Shown one piece after another: positions 20,447 to 30,221 of a DNA stretch of 64,000 nucleotides. The notes under the pieces were generated by a model that had not been told where the DNA came from, did no database searches, and worked only from the letters and a program-made list of their open reading frames with translations. Location of the stretch: the NCBI GenBank assembly GCA_903880095.1, contig CAIRNX010000040.1, positions 1 through 64,000 on the forward strand, given 5' to 3'. This DNA comes from an uncultured Micrococcales bacterium (GTDB lineage: Bacteria > Actinomycetota > Actinomycetes > Actinomycetales > Microbacteriaceae). Every line of letters starts with the position of its first letter. Within the stretch, counting starts at the first letter, position 1. Made by a program: the position numbers and the translations under genes.

Positions 20447-21273
20447 TCGCTAGCCGATTCGAGTGTCGGGTGGCTGAATTTGAAGCCGCTATCCAACAGG
20501 CGGTCTGCCTTCATCTTTTGGCTACAAAGCAGCAGCTCAACGGCTGCCTCGCCGATAAGCAACTTCATTGCAAACGTTGGCACTTTCAAAAACGCTGGGC
20601 GGTGCAAGCCCTTGGCAAGAGACTTCACAATTTGAGCACAAGTCGCCGGCTCGGGTGCAGTGAGGTTGTAGGCGCCACTAGCGGTGTTGGCGTTGACCAG
20701 GTGAATGATTGCCGCCGCCTCGTCTTGGAGGCTGATGAAGGCCCACCACTGCTTGCCAGAACCGAGCGGGCCGCCAACACCAAGCTTGATGAGGGGCAAA
20801 AGTTTGCCAAGTGCGCCCTTGGCTCGAGACATCACCATGGTGGTGCGAGCAAGAACCACGCGGGTGTCGGCCTTCAAAGCCTCTAACTCCCAGAGCGCTG
20901 CGAGATCAGAAAGGAACCCTGTTCCCTTCGGCGAAGACTCGTCTAGCCAAGCATCGCCACAGTCGCCATAGAACCCAGACGCCGAGCCGCTGACCAAAAC
21001 CTTTGGCTTCTTCTTTGCGCCGTTGATGGCTGCAACGATTTTCTTGGTTGTCTCGATTCTTGACGCAACGATTTCGTCTTTGTAACCCTTAGTCCAAGGA
21101 ATCTTGCCGGTGGTTGCCCCGGCCAGGTTGACTACGGCGTCAACAGTTTCAATCAGAGCAGCGAGGTTTGGTTCGGTGCGCTCAAGCTTGATTGCCTCAT
21201 GCCCAGCAGCCGTGAGCTGGCGGGCGACCTCGGTTCCGACAAGTCCGGTGTAGCCAGAAATAAGTACGCGCAT
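20416..21273 (-). CDS. TIGR01777/SulA-type NAD-dependent epimerase family protein
   Basis: MRVLISGYTGLVGTEVARQLTAAGH...VVNLAGATTGKIPWTKGYKDEIVASRIETTK. Confidence 0.9.
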   Translation of the reverse strand: MRVLISGYTGLVGTEVARQLTAAGHEAIKLERTEPNLAALIETVDAVVNLAGATTGKIPWTKGYKDEIVASRIETTKKIVAAINGAKKKPKVLVSGSASGFYGDCGDAWLDESSPKGTGFLSDLAALWELEALKADTRVVLARTTMVMSRAKGALGKLLPLIKLGVGGPLGSGKQWWAFISLQDEAAAIIHLVNANTASGAYNLTAPEPATCAQIVKSLAKGLHRPAFLKVPTFAMKLLIGEAAVELLLCSQKMKADRLLDSGFKFSHPTLESASDYVLSEELPN

Positions 21274-21275
21274 GA

Positions 21276-22112
21276 TTAACCTAAGTCGTCAGGGTTTGGG
21301 CCGACACGTTCGCCGGTGTTCAGAGTTGCGATGACTGCCATGTCTTCGTGGTCAAGCGCAAAGCCGAAGACATCGATGTTTTCTTTTAGTCGTTCTGGGT
21401 TCGAGGTTTTCGGAATAACCAAATTGCCGAGTTCTACGTGCCAGCGAATAATCACCTGCGCAACGGTTTTACCGTGCTTTGCGGCGATTGCCAAAAGTGC
21501 AGGGTTCTCGCCAAAGCGACCGCGTCCGAGAGGCGACCAAGCCTCGGTGGCAATGCCGTGCTCGCTGTTGTATTTGCGAACGTCGCCCTGTTGCAGGGCT
21601 GGGTGAAGCTCAACCTGGTTTAGTGCCGGCACAATATTCGAGTTTGCAATCAACTTCTCCAGGTGACCTGGGTTGAAGTTGCTAACACCGATGCCTCGGA
21701 TTTTGCCCGTGTCGAGTGCCTTTTCGAATGCTCGCCAGGTTTCGACAAACAGGTTCTGCTTTGGGCAAGGCCAGTGAATCAGCAGCATGTCGATGTATTC
21801 GATGTTAAGGCGCCCGAGCGCCTCATCGATTGCCTCGGTAGCGTTGTCGAAACCTTGGCGATCGTTCCAAATCTTGGTGGTCACGAAAACCTGTTCGCGG
21901 TCTAGCCCTGATTGGCGAATGCCGGCACCGATCTCGAACTCGTTGTCGTATAGCGCTGCGGTGTCGAAGCGGCGGTAGCCAACCTCAATGGCCGCTTTGA
22001 CGAGCTCAACGCCGATGTCTTGGCCGACCTTGTAAACACCTAAACCGAGTTGGGGCATCTGCTGCCCGCTATTGAGCTGGATTCTTGGGTTTTGCTCTGG
22101 AGTAAAGGTCAT
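21276..22112 (-). CDS. Aldo/keto reductase
   Basis: GYRRFDTAALYDNEFEIGAGIR, YIDMLLIHWPCP, GVSNFNPGHLEKL, VIPKTSNPERLKENIDVF. Confidence 0.95.
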   Translation of the reverse strand: MTFTPEQNPRIQLNSGQQMPQLGLGVYKVGQDIGVELVKAAIEVGYRRFDTAALYDNEFEIGAGIRQSGLDREQVFVTTKIWNDRQGFDNATEAIDEALGRLNIEYIDMLLIHWPCPKQNLFVETWRAFEKALDTGKIRGIGVSNFNPGHLEKLIANSNIVPALNQVELHPALQQGDVRKYNSEHGIATEAWSPLGRGRFGENPALLAIAAKHGKTVAQVIIRWHVELGNLVIPKTSNPERLKENIDVFGFALDHEDMAVIATLNTGERVGPNPDDLG

Positions 22113-22115
22113 GTT

Positions 22116-22397
22116 CTAACTAACCCACGGACCGAACACGGGATTCCATTGAGTTACAACTCTTTCGCCGATGAAACCTGCAATGTCGAATGGGTCGTTG
22201 TCTAACAGGGCGCTCAGCTCTTCGACGCTTTCGGCCTTGAAGATCAAAAGTGCGCCGGGGTTGTCGACCATCGGGCCGCTCGCAAGGAGGGTTCCGGACT
22301 CGTAAAGCCCCTTTAGCCACACGCGGTGGATTGGGCGAATTTCTGCGAGAGCGGCTTCGTCTGCTGCATAGAAGTAGTTCACGGCGAAGGTGTTCAA
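22116..22397 (-). CDS. YciI-family protein
   Basis: 93 aa; RPIHRVWLKGLYESGTLLASGPMVDNPGALLIF. Confidence 0.88.
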   Translation of the reverse strand: MNTFAVNYFYAADEAALAEIRPIHRVWLKGLYESGTLLASGPMVDNPGALLIFKAESVEELSALLDNDPFDIAGFIGERVVTQWNPVFGPWVS

Positions 22398-23572
22398 TGG
22401 TCTGCCTTGTCTGTCGATGGCGGGGTTGGGGTGAATGGGAGCGAAACGAGCGCCACGACCAAGCCGAGCACGCCGGCGGCAATTGAAACGCCGAAGGCTG
22501 CGATTGGGCTAATTGTGTCAACCGCGATGCCGGCTACCGCAGCTGCCGACGAGTAGCCGACGAGCTGACCGGTAGAGATCCAGCCGTAAGCTTCGACGCT
22601 TTCGGTTGGGTTCAGCTTGATTGCGATGATGCTTGCAAGGTTGGCAAAGATTGGCGCGATGCCAAGCCCCGCGATGAACCAGCAGATACCCACCCAGATG
22701 GCTGAACTCGGGTCGATGAATATTAGTGAGTAACCGACGGCTGATAGCGCGAAGAACTTGCTCAGTGCGTATTTGGTCTTCGCCCGGTGCCCGAAGGCGA
22801 AGCCGCCGATGAGTGAACCAAAAGACAGGGCTGCTAGGACGACGCCAGAAACGTTTCGGTCTGTGATCACCGCGACGGTGCCTACCTCGGCTCCACCGAA
22901 CGAACCAACAAGCAGCATGCCCATGGCAACGTTGCTGAGAACAACGCGGCTTTTGAGAACCCTGCCCATGCGATGTTTTGAAGGTGGCATTTTTGCGTTT
23001 CTAACCTCGCTGTTTGAGGCAAACGTGAAACAGCCTGCGATCTGAATCGCCGCCATTGTATAAAGCGCCCACTCGGTGCCGGCGTTGGCAGCTATGAAGG
23101 TTGCAAGAATCGGCCCGACCACCCAGATAAGTTCTTGAAGGTTCGCGTCGAGGGCAAAAAGGTGATTCGTTTGTTCTTTAGAAATCAGACTCGGATAAAT
23201 CGGTCGAACGATTTGTTGAATTGGCGGAGAGGTTATTCCGACAACGAAGCCGAGGCAGACCAAAAGTAAGGGTAGCGAACCATCGCTTAGGCCGATGAGC
23301 ACCATCGCTGCGGCACCAACAGTGGCAACGGTAAAGATTATTGGGCGAATACCAAGCCGGGGAATAAGGCGCCCAAGCATTGGGCCTGCGATTGCGGCCC
23401 CGAGCGTTTCGGCGCCGAGGGTGATGCCAGCGAGTGCGTATGAACCAGTGACTCGTTGAACGTGCAGAACGAAAGCGAGACTCATCATGCCAAAAGCCCA
23501 GCGGGCTGCTAGCTGAGAGAGGAGGATGCGCACGACGCCCGGACGCTTGAGTACCGCGGTGTATGAGCCCAT
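22394..23572 (-). CDS. MFS transporter
   Basis: 392 aa, about 12 TM segments; ATGA-type overlap with the next gene. Confidence 0.87.
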   Translation of the reverse strand: MGSYTAVLKRPGVVRILLSQLAARWAFGMMSLAFVLHVQRVTGSYALAGITLGAETLGAAIAGPMLGRLIPRLGIRPIIFTVATVGAAAMVLIGLSDGSLPLLLVCLGFVVGITSPPIQQIVRPIYPSLISKEQTNHLFALDANLQELIWVVGPILATFIAANAGTEWALYTMAAIQIAGCFTFASNSEVRNAKMPPSKHRMGRVLKSRVVLSNVAMGMLLVGSFGGAEVGTVAVITDRNVSGVVLAALSFGSLIGGFAFGHRAKTKYALSKFFALSAVGYSLIFIDPSSAIWVGICWFIAGLGIAPIFANLASIIAIKLNPTESVEAYGWISTGQLVGYSSAAAVAGIAVDTISPIAAFGVSIAAGVLGLVVALVSLPFTPTPPSTDKADH

Positions 23573-23584
23573 TAGGCTTCTAGC

Positions 23585-24931
23585 CTAAATCCAAGAAGGT
23601 AGCCACATGTGCGCGAGCCAGAACCAGTAAGGAATCTTGGTGCCAACCCAGATCGGGTAGAAGAAGAGTGAAACGGCGGCGCAGCTCCATGCGAAACCCC
23701 AGATCCAACGCTTGACCAGGTTTGGTCGCGATGAAAGCTCAACGGTTCGTTTGAGCAGCAGCGCTATCGCCAGAAGCACCCAAACCTCAAAGGCAATCGT
23801 GTAAAACCAAAACACTGTTCGTTGGGTGAAAAACAACCAGGGCACAAAACCACCGACCAGGCCGAGCAAAATCAACGATGACGTTCGGTCACGTCTGGTA
23901 ATCCAGCCTAAGAATATCGAAATGACTGCAATGGCGCCAGCCCACCAAATAAGAGGGTTCCCGATGGCTGTAATCGCGGTGGCACAACCGGTGCCGCAAC
24001 TCTCGTAAAAGAACGAGGTCGGGCGCACCATGAATAGCCAAGTGAACGGGTTGGATTCGTATGGATGAGGCGTGCTCAGGTTTACGTGAAATTTGTAAGC
24101 ACCCTCGTGGTATTTCATCAAGGCCAAAAACGGGTTTGGGTCGGTGTCTTTGCCATAGCCGCCGTCACTGACAAACCAACCAGTCCAACTGAGTAGGTAG
24201 GCGGCCAATGCTACGGGAACAGTGATTAAGAATGTCGCAACCGCTTTGTGAATGCTCTGCCAGACGTCCCTGGTTTTTCTCGCAAAGCGACCGACGACAT
24301 AGAGGCAAAAAGCGGCTAAGAAATAGACTCCAGACCACTTGACCGCTGTGGCGGCACCAAGCGAAACCGCCATAGCGATAAGCCAGGGACGTCGCCAAAC
24401 AGAATCGTTGTGTCGCTCGTGGTCGCGCAACAAGAAATAAAAAGCGAGAAGTGCGAAGAACGCCAAAATGGTGTCTAGCAACCCGGTTCTGGCCAACACG
24501 ATTGCTTCGCCGTCAATTGCGAATAGGCCCGCGACAAACAGCCCCCAGCGACTCGAGTCTAGAACTCGCCTGGCAATAGCATAGGTGAGGTAAATCATGG
24601 CGATACCGATTAGTGCAACCGAGATTCGCCAACCCACCGAGTTTTCGGCACCAAAGATTCTCATGCCAAGCGCGATGATCCACTTGCCCAGTGGAGGGTG
24701 AACGACATACGCGGGGCTATCGGTGAAGCCGTTTACGTGGCCAGCTTCAAAAGCTGCATTTGGGTTATTTGGCCAGGCCAGTTCATGCCCGGCTTCACTT
24801 AGAGTCCAGGCGTCTTTTACGTAGTAGGTTTCATCGAAAACGAGTTTGTGCGGGTAACCGAGGTCCCACAGGCGTGCAACAGCCCCGACCGCGAGAATGG
24901 CCCAGATGCCAAACCTGTCTAGAAACTTCAC
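23585..24931 (-). CDS. Dolichyl-phosphate-mannose--protein mannosyltransferase (PMT)
   Basis: LWDLGYPHKLVFDETYYVKDAWTLSEAGHE, FTDSPAYVVHPPLGKWIIALGMRIFGAENSVGWR; multi-TM. Confidence 0.93.
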   Translation of the reverse strand: MKFLDRFGIWAILAVGAVARLWDLGYPHKLVFDETYYVKDAWTLSEAGHELAWPNNPNAAFEAGHVNGFTDSPAYVVHPPLGKWIIALGMRIFGAENSVGWRISVALIGIAMIYLTYAIARRVLDSSRWGLFVAGLFAIDGEAIVLARTGLLDTILAFFALLAFYFLLRDHERHNDSVWRRPWLIAMAVSLGAATAVKWSGVYFLAAFCLYVVGRFARKTRDVWQSIHKAVATFLITVPVALAAYLLSWTGWFVSDGGYGKDTDPNPFLALMKYHEGAYKFHVNLSTPHPYESNPFTWLFMVRPTSFFYESCGTGCATAITAIGNPLIWWAGAIAVISIFLGWITRRDRTSSLILLGLVGGFVPWLFFTQRTVFWFYTIAFEVWVLLAIALLLKRTVELSSRPNLVKRWIWGFAWSCAAVSLFFYPIWVGTKIPYWFWLAHMWLPSWI

Positions 24932-24960
24932 TGCTCCAGCCTAGTTTGCGAGAATAGAGC

Positions 24961-25779
24961 GTGATCATCCTTGCGGCAACACCAATCGGCAACCTCGGCG
25001 ACGCCTCCCCTCGCCTAATCGAGGCAATAACAACGCTGCCCTACATTGCCGCCGAAGACACCCGCACGCTGCTAAATCTGGTGCATGCACTCGGTGTGCG
25101 CCACGAAGCCAGGTTGTTCAGCCTGCACGAACACAACGAGGCCGAGCGCCTCACCCAGCTGGTAGAGCTTGCGAAAACCGCCGACGTCTTGGTGGTCAGC
25201 GATGCCGGAATGCCAACCGTGAGCGACCCGGGCTTTTTGCTTGTGCGCGCAGCCGTTGAAGCCGGTGTCGAAGTCACGGTGATACCAGGCCCATCGGCAG
25301 TGCTCTCTGCGCTCGCCGTCTCTGGTCTACCAACCGACCGTTTCACCTTTGAGGGCTTCTTACCGCGCAAGTCTGGCGATCGCCGCAAGGCGTTCACCGC
25401 GCTCGCCGATGAACAACGCACGATGGTGTTTTTCGAATCGCCGCACCGAATCAAAGAAGCTCTTGAAGACGCGTCCGCAATTTTTGGAACCGATCGCCAG
25501 GCAACTGTTAGTCGTGAACTGACGAAGAAGTTTGAGCACACCGAGCGAGCAACACTCGCCGAACTTGTCGAGTGGGCCAAGACCGACCCGAAGGGTGAAA
25601 TGGTTATCGTGATTGCGGGAGCCGAAGTTCGCGAGGTTTCGATCGAATCACTTGTCGATCAGGTTCTGGCCGACAAAACCAATGGTCTGAAGCAAACGGT
25701 TGCTCTGATTGCCGAACGTCACGGGGTTTCAAAGAGTGCGCTCTACCAAGCGGCTCTTGAAGCCAGAGCGTTAAGATAG
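24961..25779 (+). CDS. rsmI: 16S rRNA (cytidine1402-2'-O)-methyltransferase
   Basis: ILAATPIGNLGDASPRLIEAI, AAEDTRTLLNLV, SDAGMPTVSDPGF; GTG start. Confidence 0.95.
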   Translation: MIILAATPIGNLGDASPRLIEAITTLPYIAAEDTRTLLNLVHALGVRHEARLFSLHEHNEAERLTQLVELAKTADVLVVSDAGMPTVSDPGFLLVRAAVEAGVEVTVIPGPSAVLSALAVSGLPTDRFTFEGFLPRKSGDRRKAFTALADEQRTMVFFESPHRIKEALEDASAIFGTDRQATVSRELTKKFEHTERATLAELVEWAKTDPKGEMVIVIAGAEVREVSIESLVDQVLADKTNGLKQTVALIAERHGVSKSALYQAALEARALR

Positions 25780-25784
25780 TTGGT

Positions 25785-27371
25785 ATGCCCTCCTCGCCAA
25801 ACGGTAAGTCGTTCTATGCCACGACTCCGATCTTTTATGTGAACGATGCCCCGCACATCGGGCACGCTTATACCGAGGTTGCTGCCGACGTTTTGACCCG
25901 CTGGCACCGTCAGCGTGGCGAAAACTCGTTCTTGCTCACCGGCACAGACGAGCACGGCGAAAAGATTCTTCGAACCGCGGTTGCCAACAAGACAGAGCCG
26001 CAGGACTGGGCAGATGCCTTGGTTCGCGATTCGTGGCTACCGCTACTCGAAACCATCGACATCGACAACCAAGACTTCATTCGAACCACCGAGCCTCGCC
26101 ACGAAAAGAATGTGCAGAAGTTTTTGCAGCACCTCTACGACACCGGGTTCATTTACCGAGGTTCATACGAGGGCAACTACTGCGTCGGTTGTGAGGAATA
26201 CAAGACCGAAGCAGACCTGATCGATGGCGAAGGCGCCTTCGAGGGTGAGAAGGTTTGTGCGATTCACACTCGCCCGGTCGAAAAACTCGAAGAGACCAAC
26301 TACTTTTTCAAGCTTTCTGAGTTTGAAGACCGACTGCTTGCGCTGTACAGCGAAAACCCGACATTCATTCAGCCAGAGTCTGCCCGAAACGAGGTAGTTT
26401 CGTTTGTTCGCCGCGGCCTAGAAGACCTTTCAATTTCGCGCTCGAAAGAAAAGTTCGACTGGGGTATCGACATTCCTTGGGACGACTCACACATCACCTA
26501 CGTCTGGTTCGACGCCCTGCTCAACTACATCACCGCAATCGGTTACGGCGAAGACGAAGCAAAGTTTGCTTCGCTCTGGCCGGCCGACGTGCAGGTTGTC
26601 GGCAAAGACATTCTTCGCTTTCACGCCGTAATCTGGCCAGCCATGCTCATGGCGGCAGGGCTCGAGACCCCAAAACAGGTCTTCGGTCACGGTTGGTTGC
26701 TTGTTGGTGGCGAGAAGATGTCGAAGTCGAAGCTCACGGGTATCGCTCCTGAGCAGATCACCGACACCTTTGGCTCAGACGCGTTCCGCTACTACTTCAT
26801 GAAGGCCATCGCGTTCGGTCAAGACGGCTCGTTCTCGTGGGAGGACCTCTCGGCTCGCTACCAGTCAGAGTTAGCCAACGGTTTCGGAAACCTAGCCTCG
26901 CGATCGATTGCCATGGTAAATCGTTACTTCGAAGGCATTGTGCCGGCGCCTGGTGTTTACACCGAAGCCGACCTGCAGGTTCAGTCTGTTGCCGCCAAGG
27001 CTGCCGCAGACGCCGATGCAGCTATTGAGAAGATCGCAATCCACGAAGCTATTGGTTCGGTTTGGACTCTCGTAGATGAGCTCAACAACTACATCACCGT
27101 GCAGGCACCTTGGGTACTCGCAAAAGACGAGGCAAACCGAGAGCGTCTAGCCACCGTGCTTTACACCACCATCGAGGGCTTGCGTTCGCTAGCCATACTT
27201 TTGGCGCCAGTCATGCCTAAGGCAACTGCAAAGCTTGCCAGCGCACTTGGCGTACCAGTCGACTCGACAATTGCCAGTGCCGGGGTTTGGGGCGCAATCG
27301 CCGCAGGAACAAAGCTGGGCGAGCTAGAAGCGTTGTTCCCACGCATCGAAGCAACCGACGAAGGTAAGTAA
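25785..27371 (+). CDS. metG: Methionine--tRNA ligase
   Basis: YATTPIFYVNDAPHIGHAYTEVAADVLTRWHR; KMSKS. Confidence 0.98.
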   Translation: MPSSPNGKSFYATTPIFYVNDAPHIGHAYTEVAADVLTRWHRQRGENSFLLTGTDEHGEKILRTAVANKTEPQDWADALVRDSWLPLLETIDIDNQDFIRTTEPRHEKNVQKFLQHLYDTGFIYRGSYEGNYCVGCEEYKTEADLIDGEGAFEGEKVCAIHTRPVEKLEETNYFFKLSEFEDRLLALYSENPTFIQPESARNEVVSFVRRGLEDLSISRSKEKFDWGIDIPWDDSHITYVWFDALLNYITAIGYGEDEAKFASLWPADVQVVGKDILRFHAVIWPAMLMAAGLETPKQVFGHGWLLVGGEKMSKSKLTGIAPEQITDTFGSDAFRYYFMKAIAFGQDGSFSWEDLSARYQSELANGFGNLASRSIAMVNRYFEGIVPAPGVYTEADLQVQSVAAKAAADADAAIEKIAIHEAIGSVWTLVDELNNYITVQAPWVLAKDEANRERLATVLYTTIEGLRSLAILLAPVMPKATAKLASALGVPVDSTIASAGVWGAIAAGTKLGELEALFPRIEATDEGK

Positions 27372-27373
27372 AA

Positions 27374-28255
27374 GTGTCGGAGCACATTCGCGCGCGAAAT
27401 GCGGGCGAGAGCACTCGAGACCTGCGCTACCCGCCACTGCCAGAACCGCTAGAGGTTGGCACCTATGACAACCACACGCATCTTGATATCGAGGACGGCG
27501 ACGAACCGCTGACAGTGGTCGAGCAGCTCGATCGCGCGACAGCAGCCGGAATCATCGGTGTGGTTCAGGTGGGTGTCACGCTCGAATCGTCCAAGTGGTC
27601 GGCCGACCTGGCTGCGAAGCACGACCGCGTTCTTGCCGCGGTTGCGATTCACCCAAACGAAGCGCCCCTCTATGGCACTCGCGATGCCCTCGATGTTGCG
27701 ATTGCCGAAATCGCGGAGCTAGCCACACAGCCTCGAGTTCGGGCAATTGGCGAGACCGGTCTGGATTTCTTCAGAACCGAAGGTGACGAGTCGATCGCAC
27801 TACAAAAGCACTCGTTCGAAGAGCACATTCGAATCGCTAAAGAAAACAACATCGCACTGATGATTCACGACCGCGAAGCTCATGCCGAGGTGGTCGAAAC
27901 CTTGAAGCGAGTTGGTGCTCCTGAGAAAGTCGTTTTTCACTGCTATTCGGGCGATGTTGACCTTGCCGAAGTTTGCAACGAAAACGGTTGGTACATGTCG
28001 TTCGCAGGCAACATCACTATAAAGCGCAACCAACATCTGCGCGACTCTCTAGCGATTGCGCGCAAGGAACTGATTCTCGTCGAGACCGACGCCCCATTCT
28101 TGACCCCAGAGCCTTACCGAGGTCGCCCAAATGCGAGTTATCTAGTGCCAATCACTGTCAGCAAAATTGCCGAGGTACTAGAGGTTGCTGTGAACGATGT
28201 TTCAGCCCAAATCACATCGAACACACAAGCCGTTTACGGAGCCTGGAATGGTTGA
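27374..28255 (+). CDS. TatD-family hydrolase/DNase
   Basis: NHTHLD, AIGETGLDFFR, HCYSGD, LVETDAPFLTPEPYRGRPN. Confidence 0.94.
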   Translation: MSEHIRARNAGESTRDLRYPPLPEPLEVGTYDNHTHLDIEDGDEPLTVVEQLDRATAAGIIGVVQVGVTLESSKWSADLAAKHDRVLAAVAIHPNEAPLYGTRDALDVAIAEIAELATQPRVRAIGETGLDFFRTEGDESIALQKHSFEEHIRIAKENNIALMIHDREAHAEVVETLKRVGAPEKVVFHCYSGDVDLAEVCNENGWYMSFAGNITIKRNQHLRDSLAIARKELILVETDAPFLTPEPYRGRPNASYLVPITVSKIAEVLEVAVNDVSAQITSNTQAVYGAWNG

Positions 28256-29084
28256 GCTACTTGGCGGCGCAGACGTTCGCGAACTAGCCTCTCGCCTCGA
28301 CGTGGTGCCGACCAAAAAGCTCGGCCAAAACTTCGTCACAGACCCAAACACCATTCGCCGAATCGTTGCTGCCGCAAAGCTGACCGGCAGCGAAACCGTT
28401 GTCGAGATTGGCCCTGGTCTTGGCTCACTGACCTTGGGGTTGCTCGAGGTTGCCGCAAAGGTGATCGCTGTCGAGATCGACCCAAAGATGGCAGCTTCGC
28501 TTGAGGCAACAATCGCGAAACGTGCCGCCGGCAAAGATTTCACTTTGGTTCACGAGGACGCACTCAAAATCACCTCGCTGCCAACCGAACCAGACGCGCT
28601 AGTTGCCAACTTGCCTTACAACATCTCGGTGCCGGTGCTGCTTCACTTCTTGGAGCGCTTTGCGTCGATTGAGCGAGGGCTGGTTCTCGTGCAGGCCGAA
28701 GTCGCACACCGACTCGCTGCCGCGCCAGGTTCAAAGGTTTACGGGGTGCCCAGCGCAAAACTTGCTTGGTATGCCGACGCAAACCTGGCCGGCAACGTTG
28801 GCCGAAACATTTTTTGGCCGGTGCCAAACGTAGACTCGGCACTCGTTTATTTTGCCAAGCGCAAAACTCCGCTTGGCGATGAAGCGCTGCGACTAAAAAC
28901 CTTCGCCGTGATCGATGCTGCTTTTTCTCAGCGACGCAAGACCCTGCGCCAAGCTCTTGCCGACTTCGCCGGTTCGCCGGCCGAGGCAGAAACCCTTTTG
29001 CTAAAAGCAGGCGTGAACCCAACTCTTCGTGGCGAAGCTCTCGGGATCAATGACTTCTTGGCGATTGCGAGAGCCGTTGCTTAA
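28248..29084 (+). CDS. rsmA: 16S rRNA dimethyladenosine transferase
   Basis: KKLGQNFVTDPNTIRRIV, VEIGPGLGSLTLGLLE, LVANLPYNISVPVL. Confidence 0.97.
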   Translation: MVELLGGADVRELASRLDVVPTKKLGQNFVTDPNTIRRIVAAAKLTGSETVVEIGPGLGSLTLGLLEVAAKVIAVEIDPKMAASLEATIAKRAAGKDFTLVHEDALKITSLPTEPDALVANLPYNISVPVLLHFLERFASIERGLVLVQAEVAHRLAAAPGSKVYGVPSAKLAWYADANLAGNVGRNIFWPVPNVDSALVYFAKRKTPLGDEALRLKTFAVIDAAFSQRRKTLRQALADFAGSPAEAETLLLKAGVNPTLRGEALGINDFLAIARAVA

Positions 29085-29394
29085 ACAGATTCCCGAATTC
29101 GAGCTCACCGAACGGTTTGAGGCAGAAGCAAGCCAACTGTTTGTGATGCTTAGCGACGCCGAGCGTTGGCCGGCCGACTCGATTGCGCGCGTCCTCGTAG
29201 TTCGCGCCCCCGGCTACGTGCAGGTGGCCTTTCAAGACATGTCTCGGGCAACAATCGAGGTTTCGTCTTTGGGTTCTGGCAAGTGTGAGGTAACTGTCAA
29301 TCACGAGTTGCTCGCCGACAACGCGGCCGTCGAGGCCCAAAAAGGTTTTTGGCAGGGTTACTTCAAGCAAATTCGAAGCCAGGTTGAGCGATGA
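29050..29394 (+). CDS. Small SRPBCC/START-like protein (tentative)
   Basis: FELTERFEAEASQLFVMLSDAERWPADSIARVLVVRAPGYVQVAF...KGFWQGYFKQIRSQVE; start uncertain (29029-29065). Confidence 0.5.
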   Translation: MTSWRLREPLLKQIPEFELTERFEAEASQLFVMLSDAERWPADSIARVLVVRAPGYVQVAFQDMSRATIEVSSLGSGKCEVTVNHELLADNAAVEAQKGFWQGYFKQIRSQVER

Positions 29395-30221
29395 GTGTTA
29401 CAGCGAGTGCACCTGGCAAAATCAACCTGTTTTTTAAGGTTGGTGCGCTTCAGGCAGACGGGTTTCACGAAGTCGTTTCGGTTTATCAGGCACTAAACCT
29501 TCGCGAAACCGTTTCTGTCAAGGCAGCCAGCGAATACTCGCTGACGGTTAGCGGCATAACCGAGGGTGTGCCTACCGACGAGTCGAATCTGGCAATTCGC
29601 GCTGCAAAGTTTGTTTCAAGATCACCTCTGGCCATTCACATCGACAAGCAGGTTCCTGTTGCTGGCGGCATGGGCGGGGGTTCGGCAGACGCCGCAGCCG
29701 TGGTGGTCGCCGTGTCGCATATGATGGGCGCCAGGCCTCGCGTTGCCGAAACGGTGGAGCTCGGTGCAGATGTGCCTTTCGCAATTCTTGGGGGCACCGC
29801 CCTGGGGGTTGGGCGTGGCGAAATATTGACCCCGCTCGAGACTGGGGGCACCCTTCACTGGGTTCTTGTGCCAGCCGGTTTCGGCTTAAGCACGCCAGAG
29901 GTTTACCGCACCTTGGACGAAATCAGGCCGAATTCAGTGGATCGTGACCCGATGGCGTTGATTTCGGCGCTTCGCTCGGGCGACCCAGTTGAGATTGCAC
30001 CACTGCTGCACAACGACCTTCAAGAGGCAGCTCTTCACCTGCGCCCAGAATTACAAGAAACCATGGACGCACTCGAGGCTGCCGGCGCACTTCGTGCAAT
30101 GGTTTCAGGCTCGGGGCCAACCATCTTGGCTCTGACCGAAAACGCCGTTGAGGCCAAACGCATTGCCGCCGCCTGCGGTGGCATAGCAACCAGCGGCCCT
30201 GCCGAAGGAGCTCACATCTGA
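29391..30221 (+). CDS. ispE: 4-(cytidine 5'-diphospho)-2-C-methyl-D-erythritol kinase
   Basis: VTASAPGKINLFFKVG, PVAGGMGGGSADAAAVVVAVSHM, GSGPTILAL. Confidence 0.95.
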   Translation: MSVTASAPGKINLFFKVGALQADGFHEVVSVYQALNLRETVSVKAASEYSLTVSGITEGVPTDESNLAIRAAKFVSRSPLAIHIDKQVPVAGGMGGGSADAAAVVVAVSHMMGARPRVAETVELGADVPFAILGGTALGVGRGEILTPLETGGTLHWVLVPAGFGLSTPEVYRTLDEIRPNSVDRDPMALISALRSGDPVEIAPLLHNDLQEAALHLRPELQETMDALEAAGALRAMVSGSGPTILALTENAVEAKRIAAACGGIATSGPAEGAHI